Below are positions 1-9,600 of a DNA stretch of 18,796 bases, piece after piece. The notes below the pieces were generated by a model. The model worked only from the letters and a program-made list of their open reading frames with translations, did not search any database and was not told where the DNA came from. Source of the DNA: CAYYNP01 sp964472545 (GTDB lineage: Bacteria > Planctomycetota > Planctomycetia > Pirellulales > Thermoguttaceae); assembly GCA_964472545.1 (NCBI GenBank), contig CAYYNP010000202.1:1-18796 (forward strand), in the 5' to 3' direction. Position numbers and translations under genes: made by a program. Each line of letters starts with the position of its first letter. The stretch's first letter is position 1.

Positions 1-1
1 C

Positions 2-640
2 TTCCAAGCCGGTTCGTATCTGGTCCGGCTGGCGGTTTCCGACGGCCACTCGATCAGTAGCGAGGACGTGACGATCGTGGTGGGCAACGTGAACCAGGAG
101 CCGATCTTCGTGCCGCTGCCGCCGCTGTTGGCGCAGGAGGGCATCCCGCTGCAGTTCTCTGTCCGCGCGGGCGACCTCGACGGCGACCCGCTGAGCTACT
201 TCATCGACGGCCAACTGCCGGCAGGGGCCACGTTCGATCCGCTTTCGCGAATCTTCTCCTGGACGCCCGCGTTCGACCAGGCCGGGCCGCACACGGTACG
301 CTTCGGCGCGAGCGACCCGTCCGGAGCGACCGTCACGTACGATGCGTCGATCGAAGTGCTCAACGTGAACCAGCGGCCCCAGATCGCGCCGATGAGCGAC
401 CGCGTGGCGTTGATCGGCCAGCCGTTCGAGTTGGCGATTCCCGCCATCGACGTCGACGCCGGCACGTCGCTCATCTACTCCGCCCGAGGGTTGCCGGCCG
501 GTGCCGAGTTGAATCCGTCGACCGGGCTGCTGACCTGGACCCCGCTGAGTTCCCAGGCCGGCGAACACAATCTGTTGCTGACGGTCTCCGACGGCCGGCT
601 CGAAGCAAAGCAGAGCATTACGCTGGTGGCTTCCCACGAG
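2..640 (+). repeat. Tandem putative-Ig (He_PIG/cadherin-like) repeats in the giant protein
   Basis: Two full repeats of about 92 residues start at the NVNQ motifs (92 and 368). They share the core PAGA-x-x-(D/N)P followed by WTP and QAG, which is typical of putative-Ig domains. The end of a third copy (FQAGSYLVRLAVSDG) lies at the left edge, so the array extends upstream. Such repeats are usually calcium-dependent beta-sandwich stalks; the role here is inferred. Confidence 0.75.
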
Positions 641-3600
641 CCGATTCCGCCGTCGGTACACATCGAACTGACGCCCAGCTTCCCGGCCGCCATGGGCCAA
701 TCGATGTTGGTGCAGGCGACGGCCTCGGGGATTGCCGACGTCGCCTCGCTCACGCTTTCGATCGACGGCGTGCCGGCGGAACTCGACCGCTTCGGGCGTG
801 CGACCTACGTGACGGCCACGCCCGGCCACGTGGCCATCTCCGCCGCGGCCGCCGACGTCGACGGCGTGGTGGGCACCGCGGAAGCGGATCTGAGAGTTCG
901 CGATCTGAGCGACCGCGACGCCCCGACCGTTGCGCTGCGGTTGCCGCCCGCCGGCGCGGTATTGACGGACGTGCAGGACGTGGTGGCCACCGTGGCCGAC
1001 GTGAATCTCGACCGCTACGTGCTCGACCTTGCCCCGATCGGCAGCCACACCTGGCAAACCCTCGCCACGTCGACCGAAACGGCCGACGGCGAAGTGCTGG
1101 CACAGATCGACCCATACGCAATGGTCAACGGGCCGTACGTGTTGCGGCTGACGGCGTGGGATATCGGCGGCCGTGGGGCGACCGACAGCCGGCTGATCGA
1201 AGTCAACACGGCGACGAAGCCGGCGGCCTTCGAGACGTCCGCGACGGATCTCTCGGTGGTGCTCGGCGGCATGGCATTTGATATGGTCCGCAGCTACGAT
1301 AGTCTGCAGACCGGCGTGCAGGGGTCTTTCGGCAACGGCTGGACGCTTCTGGGGGCGGATCCACAACTGGCGACGAACGTCTCGCCGACGGGCCGCGAGG
1401 AACTGGGCGTGTTTGCTCCCTTCGGCGACGGTACGCGGATCTATTTGAACCTGCCGGACGGAAGCCGCGGGGCGTTCAGCTTCACGCCGCAACGCCACGA
1501 CGAGCCGGGCCGCACGTGGTACTCGCCGAATTGGACGGCCGACGAAGGCCTCGACTTCGAGTTGGCGAGTGTGGCGACCGTGCTGCATCGCGACGGCGGA
1601 CGTTACTACGATCACCACACGGGACTGCCGTACAACCCGGCCGCCGGTTACTTCGCGGGCGTCGACTACACGCTCACGGCCTCCAACGGCACAAGATATC
1701 TGCTCGATTCGGCCGATGGCTTGAAAGAGATCGTCTCACCCGTCGGACAACGGCTGATCGTCAGCGACGGCGGCGTGATCGCCGCCAACGGCGACTGGCT
1801 CGGCCTGCAACACGACCGCGACGGACGGCTGACCGCCGTGACCACGGCCGATGGCGGGCGCATCCTCTACGACTACGACGCAGCCGGCAACCTGCGGGTC
1901 GTCAGCAACTTGGGCAGCGGACAGCGAGCGTGGTACGGCTACACGGCCGACGCCTCGCAACTGCTGAGCACGGCCGTCGCGTCCGACGGGGCCCAGCAGT
2001 TCGGCGTCCGTTACGACCCCCAGGGCCAGTGGCTGGGAACCGATCCGATCGACGTGGCTTTGGGTAACCTGCAACAGGCGGTCTCGGCCACTACCGTCGG
2101 GGCCGTGACGGCGGGCGAAGCTTACCGGTACGCCCTGGTTGTCGGGGAGTCCGAGTTGCAGACTTCCGTCAGCGGACGGCTCACCGTGGGGATCGAGGTC
2201 CGCAGTTCCGACACCCTCCAGCCCGCCTCGCCGCAAGTCCGCGGCGTGGTGGCCGACTCCGAGTTGGCCGAGGCGGATCGCAGCGTGGCGCTGTTCAGCT
2301 TCGATACGGCCGGGCCTTACGTCGTCGAGATAGCCGGTATCGACGCGGGCACGGCCGGCGGATATGAACTCGACGTGTATCTGCCGGGCGACTTGAATCT
2401 CGATCTGGCGGTCGACGGGCTCGACGAACCGTCGGCGGCTGCTGCGGCCGGTTCACAGGAAGGCGACAGCAACTACACCCGCGCGGCCGACGCCGACCGC
2501 GACGGCGACGTCGACGCGGCCGACGCGTACTTCCTGCAAAGCAACTTCGCCTTCATCGCCAATCGCCCCCCGACCGCCGTCGACGGCGACGCCTCGACCT
2601 ATCCCGGACTGACGATGCCGATCGATCTGTCTGAGTTGAGCGACGATCCCGAGGGCGCCGACCTTTGGCACGTGATCTCCAACGTCCGTAACGGCACGGC
2701 CACCATTGCCGGCGACGGCTACACGGTGTTGTTCACGCCCGCGCCGGGTTACGTCGGTTCGGCCGGATTCGACTTTGCGGCCGACGACGGCTACGCCGCC
2801 TCGAACACGGCGTCGGTCGAGGTGACGGTCGTTGACGCAACGCTCGTCGGACTTGGCTTCCGTGAGGAGATCCTGGCGCTAGAGGCCGGTCAGGCTGCCC
2901 GGCTGTTCCTGCAGGGCTACTTCTCCGACGGCGGCACAACGCTCTTGCCGGCTTCCTACGCCGGTTACACGAGTTCGGATCCTTCGGTGGTTACCGCGTC
3001 GGACTCGGGCAACCTCTGGGCACGCGCCGACGGCTCGGCCACGGTCGTCGCCACGCGAGACGGCACGTCGGCCGCCGCGGCAATCACCGTGGGCGAGCTC
3101 GCCGCGCCCGCCCATTGGGATATCTATCCGGACGCCTACTCCCTGGAACCCGACACCACGCGGCAGGTCGTTTTCGGCGCTCGCGACGATGCGGCGACGT
3201 TTCTCGACCTGGCTTCGTCCGCCACGGGAACCACCTACACCAGTTCCGACGTTGCCGTAGCGACCGTTACGGCCGAGGGGTTGATCACGGCGGTTGCCGA
3301 AGGCCGGACCACCGTTGTGGTGATCAACGGGACGATTCGCCAAGACGTTGCGGTTTCAGTGGTCATACCCGGCGTCGACGGCGTCGGCGTGGGCGAAGAG
3401 GGCGCGATCGTCGCCAACGACGACGGCTTCGTGGTCGAAGTGCCGCCGGACACGTTCGCCGGGCAGACCGTGACCGTCACCACCTTGGACGCGGGCGAGT
3501 TGCCCCGCGAACTGCCGGCCGGTTTCGGCTTCGCCGGCGGGTTCGATCTGGATCTCGAGGGGGCCCTGCCGGAGAATTCGCTGGGCGTCGCGTTTCCGGC

Positions 3601-6600
3601 GCCCGAGGGTGCTCAGCCTGGCGAGGTGATCTACATCTTCCGCGCCGGCCAGATCCTGCGCGGCCCGGACTCCTTCGAGGACTCCTGGGAAATCGTCGGC
3701 ACGGCACTCGTCGGCGCCGACGGCGTGGCGCGAACCAATGCACCGATCGACGAGGGCCCGCAGCCGGCTGAGGCTGGCCCAAAGCGTCGACCGTGGATGT
3801 TTGGGCCGCGCGCCTCGGGCTCCTACGCCATGGGATTACCCAGCGGGCCGACGGGCATGGGCTCGGTGCCGGTACCCTTCGACAACGCGATGCTGGAAGC
3901 CTCCGTGACCAGCGGGCCGGGTTACCATATGGTGTCCGACTCGGTCTACCCCAATCGGATTCCGCTCTCGGTGGGCAACAGCGACGGCGTCGACGAACAC
4001 GTGGTGGGCGACGACGGATCGGTGACTACGGAACACGTCGGCTTGCAACCCACCGGGGGAGACGTGCTGCAATTCGACTTCGACGTCGAGCTGCCGGCGA
4101 CCGACGCCCGCCTGCCGCGGGTCCAGCGGACGACGCGGGCGGCCGGCGGCGGGGCCGGCGAAGTACGGCTTCAGTTCGTCGGTGAGAACTTCGGGGCATC
4201 GGCCAACCGGCTGCGGGTGATCTTCTACAACAAGCGAAGCGCCGTAAACGTGCCCGAGCACCTCTTATCACCCACGGAGCGAGTCGTGGTCGACGACGTG
4301 ACGCTCGAGGATAACACGCTCACCGTCGCCGTTCCGGATAACGTCGTCCTGGGAACGACCTGGATTCGCGTCGAACGGGAACTCCAGTTCACGCACTTGC
4401 AGGGAGGTCAGCAGGCCGGGACGTTCTGGCGTTGGAAGGGCGGCGACGCCTTCCAGGCGAAACTGAGCGTGCCCTACTACATCTGGTCGGCCAACATCAA
4501 CGCCGACAGCGTTTCCGTGTACGATCCGGCCGCCGAAGGCGGTCCCGCGTTGGTCGCCACGATTCCGGTCGGCAAGAACCCGGCCGACGTCGTCGTCAGC
4601 GCCGACGGCAAGCTGGCGTACGTGTCGAACATGGGCGAGGGGACGATCTCCATCATCGACACGATCCAACTCAAAGAGATCGATCTTGTCCCCGACCCGC
4701 CCGGTGGGCTGACGATCATCGAGCGCATCAATCTCGGATCGGGTGCGACGCCCTGGTACATCACCCTCGATCCGAACAAGCCGCGCGGGTTCGTCACCGA
4801 CCGTGAGAAGAGCTACGTCTACGAGTTCCCCACCCAGTTCACCGACGCTTCGATCGATGCCGTCGGGACCGCCTACCCGGTCTACGGAATGGGTACGTTG
4901 CACTTGGGTACGGCGGGTGTGGCCGTGACCGAGAGCGGACACTTGGCGATCGCTTGTCGAGGGGGGCGTGACGTCCCCTGGTACGGCGCTGATCTCGTCG
5001 AGAAGCCCGGCTGGTTGATGATCGTCGACCTGGAGAAATTCGACGAAATCACAGACCCCTTGCAGGTCCCATACACTCCGGTCCAACTGGGCTACAAGCC
5101 GTTCGGCGTGACGGCCGTCAAGACGAAGACCCAAGACAGCCTGGTGTCGGTGGCCGAGCGCGCCAACGATCGCGTGGGCATGGCGATCGTCGATACGCGT
5201 ACGGCCAAGATGGTCCACAACGTGCCGATGGACTTCCCCAAGGCCTATCAGGTTCAGCAGAAGGTGGCCTCCGGTGCGATAACCGAGGCGTTCGGCGCGG
5301 GGAAGTACTTCGACATCAACAACGCCGAGTCGGTCGCCTTCAACCACGACGCCTCGTACGCGTTCGTGCTGGGCAACTGCACGTTCAACGGCGATTTCGA
5401 CTTCACCCGAGATCCGTATCTCGGCCACGGCGGGAATATCGCCGTCGTCCGCAATCCGCTCAATCCGTACAGCGCGGAGTTGATCGGAGCCACGCAAGAG
5501 ATCCCGCAGAGTTGGCCCGACGAGATCGTCGTTGGGCCGTACGACGCCTATGTGTTTGCCACCTACAAGGGGGCCAACAAGGTCGCGGCCTACAAGATGC
5601 AAGACCTGATCGACGTGGCCGAGAAGTCGCGGAAGCCCACGATCTGGAACAATAAGCCGCAGATCACCAAGTCGCTAGAGGCCTATGCCAAGGACTTGGG
5701 CATGACTCTCGAGCCGGCCTGGCTGCCAACGCAGCTCTCAGGCGTTACCAACGCGGGGGGCTCCGACCGCGGCGCGCTTCCGTCGGGCATCGCTTCGAGC
5801 CCCAAGGCGCCGACCGACCTGCGGGCGTATCACGTGGAGTACGTCGATTACACAGTCGATGCGAAAGGCCGGTTGGTCTACCCGCGACTGAAGGTGGACT
5901 ATCACGTCACCGGCGACGTGGAGGAACCGTTCACGATCGCGTTGCATCGCACGGATCGCCCCAGCCTTGATGACGCGACCTCTCCGGTCGAAGTGCAGCG
6001 TTGGTTGGTGACCAATGCTGCCGATCGCACGCCCGGGCCACACACCTTGAAGCTGCCTCTGACGGAGCTGCTTCTTCCCGGCCCGGACTGGTTCGTGGCC
6101 GAACTGGACGCGAAGGACCAGATCGACGAAGCCGTCGAGTGGAACAACGACGTGGCCATGCGCGTCAGCGCCGGCCTCGTCACCGCCACGTACGACGCCG
6201 ATCCCAAGGACCAAGAGTTCGGCCGCTACATCCGCAAGGTCGATCTAGACAACGTGTTCGAGGTCAGGACACGACCAAAGTGGGCCGACGTCGTCGACGA
6301 AATCCGCGTCCAATTGGGCGAGTCGACAGTCATTCCGACTACGGTGAAGGACGCCCAGCGAAAGATCTTCAACTTCGAGATCAACGTCGGCCAGATGGAC
6401 AAACTTCTGCCCGAGGGCATCTCCGACTCCGTGGCTCTGTCGATCGAGTATCTCGACGAATACGACGAAGTGCTCGACACGGCGACGTTCACCATCACCA
6501 CGCTCGATCCGCCCGAGTGGATCGATCCGACCAAGCACACAAAGGAGACGGACGGGGTCGAGGTGAACATCAAATGGAATGAAGGAAAGGACCTCTATCA

Positions 6601-9600
6601 TATCGAGCGGATCGACTGGCTGCCGGGCATCGACGTGCTTAATGGGGATTGGTTCCCCATCTTCAAGAAGGCGCCGCTGAAGGCCTCCGCCGGCTACTAC
6701 TTCGACTTCGACTTCGACCTCAAAGGCAAGCAGCGAGACGACGACGCCGGTGTGGTATTCGACGGCACGCTCTTCGGTTGGGAGATCGGCAACACGCACT
6801 TCTCCGCGGATTGGCTCCTGGGGGCCGGATCGTCATTGGACCTTAAGAAGCCGGGGGCCTTCTTCGACAACGTCCGCGCCGCGGGAAACAAGTACGGCAA
6901 GAACTCCCTCCAGGCATTCTGGTTTGCCGCCCGCGAAGAGGCTGCCGGCCACGCCAAGGTGGCCTGGAAACGCACGCGAAACCCCGACGGCACATGGTCC
7001 GACCGGGAGGCGACTTCCGAGCAGGAGTTGCTGGAGATCCTCAACCGAAGGCGGCGCGAGGGATTCAATAGCGAAGACGCTTACGTTCCGCCGAACGAGA
7101 GGCCGAAGGTCGCCTACGAAGCCAGCGTTGGTGGAAAATACTCAGCCTTCGAAATTGACGAGGATCTCAAGATCAAGAAGGAAGGCGGATTCGAACTCAC
7201 CGCCAAGTACTCGGCGAAGCACGCGAAGATGCCATCAAAGACTTGGCCGCTGTTTGTCCCCGGTCCAGCGCTGCAGATCACGGCGTCGCTGGGCGGTTCG
7301 CTTGCGCTGCCGGTCGAGTACGGCGTGGAGGTCAAGCTCGACAAGGCGAAACAGACGGTCACCGGCATCAAGCCGAAGTTTGGTATGGAAATCAGTGCCG
7401 GGCTGACCGGCGCGATCAACGTGATGACGTTCGGCGGGGTCGGCGGCATCGAACTCAGCGCCGGCATCGGAACGGCCTGGAAGTTCCAACTGCCGCCGGC
7501 CGACGGCTCCGTGTTCCAGTGGCCTTTGACCATCGCGGGGAAAGCCGAGATCTATGCCCTGTGGAAGGTTTGGAGCCGCGAGATCGGCTCGATCAAGCTG
7601 CTGACCGCAAAAAACGTGTGGGACTTTTCTTCCTACGATTTCCTGCCCGATCTCGGCTTCGATATCTTCGACTCGAGTACCGCCTCTGCCGCCGACGCCG
7701 TTCCGGCCGAGATCGGTCCTTTCGAGCCGAACAACAGCTTCATAGCGGCAACCGAACTTGGGGCAATCAACGGCGCATTCGAGCAGATCGGCCTGACGCT
7801 GGAAGATTCCGACGACAGCGATTACTTCCGCTTCCGCATGCTCGACGTTTCGGGCGACGGCAACGAAATCCTGGTCGCCTTCGAGGTTCCCAATCCCAAC
7901 GTCGACGTCAGCTTGCGCAACCGCTCGGGCACCGTCGTGGCCCCGATGCAATTCGTCGATTCGATCACGGGGAGAATCTCGCTCGACGGCCTGCCGGCGG
8001 AAGTGTACTATCTCGTAGCCGACTCGAAGGACGATCTCGCGCTGGACTACGATCTGTCGATCCTGGCTCCCGCCACCGAGCAGGCGGCCCTGATCGCCGA
8101 CCTCGAATTCGATCCGCTGAGCGTCCGCAGCGGCGACGTATTCGACGTCGACGTCACGGTAACCAACGCCGGCGGCACCGCGGCCCCGCCCACCCGGGCG
8201 TCGCTGCTGGTCAGCCAGGACGACGCGTTGGACTACGGCGACGCCCATCTGCTGCCGCCGATTGCCGTGCCGGCTTTGGAGCCGGGCGAGGCCTGGCAGC
8301 AGACGTTCGCCGTTTCGCTGCCCGACGAGTTGCTCGGCCGCGCCTATGTTGGCGTGGCCGTCGACCGCCGGGAGACCGTGCCCGAGGCGGCTACCTCGGA
8401 CAACTACGCCCTACAGCCGATCGAGGCCGTGCTCCCGGCCGACGCCTGGGAAGGGCCCCAGAGAAACGACGTCGAACAGACCGCGACCAAGCTCGGCGGC
8501 CTCGTCGAGCCGATCGAGTTGGCCGATTTGAACCTCGACGCCGAGTCAGATCAAGATTGGTTCACCTTCGTGCTCCCGTCGACCGGAACCGCCGAGGACG
8601 TGATCACCGTGTCGCACACGGCCACCGACGGCAAGATCGGATTGGCGCTGTTCTCGGAGGAATTTGCCGAGGCGTTCACCGTCGCCGACACCGCAGCCGA
8701 TTCCGTGTCGGTCGATCTTGAAGACTTCGCGCCCGGCCGCTACTGGCTAGTGATCGACACGTTCGACGACGAGGCGCTGAATTACACACTCTCCATCGCC
8801 AGCGCCGAGCGCAACGGGCCGAATTTGACCGTCGACGACGTCTTCTTCGGGGCCGAGCTACTGCCGGGCCTCACGCAGGACGCCCAAGTCACCGTCTCGA
8901 ACTACGGCTCCACCGCCGCGCATTCGTTCAACGTGGCGTTGGAGATAGAAGTCGACGAAACCGTCCACGGCCTGGGCGCCGGGATCACGGTTGGCGTGTT
9001 GGCACCGGGTGAAACCAAAACCCTCAGCGTGCCGATGGTCGTCCCCGATCTGGCCCACGCCCAAGACATTCTGGTTCGTACGTCCGTCGACGCCGCGGAT
9101 GTCGTTGCCGAACTCGACGAGTCGGACAACGTGCACGAAACCCTGGCTACGATGGCCGGGCAACTCGACGCACACGAGGCCCGGGAAGCCGCCCGGGCGT
9201 TCGTCGATCTCGGACTCGCCCGCGGAACGCACAGCGTGGACGACCTGAATCTGCACAGCGCTCTCGACCGCGACCAGAAGCTCTTCCGCATGGGCGCGGC
9301 CGGTACGGAGGGCGACTTCATTCGGGCGACCTACGACGCCGACGACGGATCGCTGTTGCTGATGCTGTTCGACGCAAACTGGGGCACGATAGCCAACGGC
9401 ACGGAAACGGCCGACGGCGTCGTGGAAATCGATCTGGAGGACGTTCCCGCCGGATCGTATTACCTGGTGATCGGCGGAGCCCCCGACGCCGGCACGATCG
9501 ACTACGACCTGCTGCTGCAAACTCCCAACCTGCCGGGCCCCAATCTGGTGCCCATGGCGATCGAATTCGCCGCCACGCAAGACGTGTTCATCCACGACCG

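Noticed and set aside
4268..5602. Minus-strand open frame of 444 codons inside the giant gene
   Set aside because: It lies opposite the beta-propeller region, whose repeats are clear on the plus strand. The antisense translation is His/Arg/Val/Asp-rich without domains.
6701..6718. Three ttcgac units, a possible tandem repeat
   Set aside because: Too short; explained by an FDFDFD stretch in the coding sequence.
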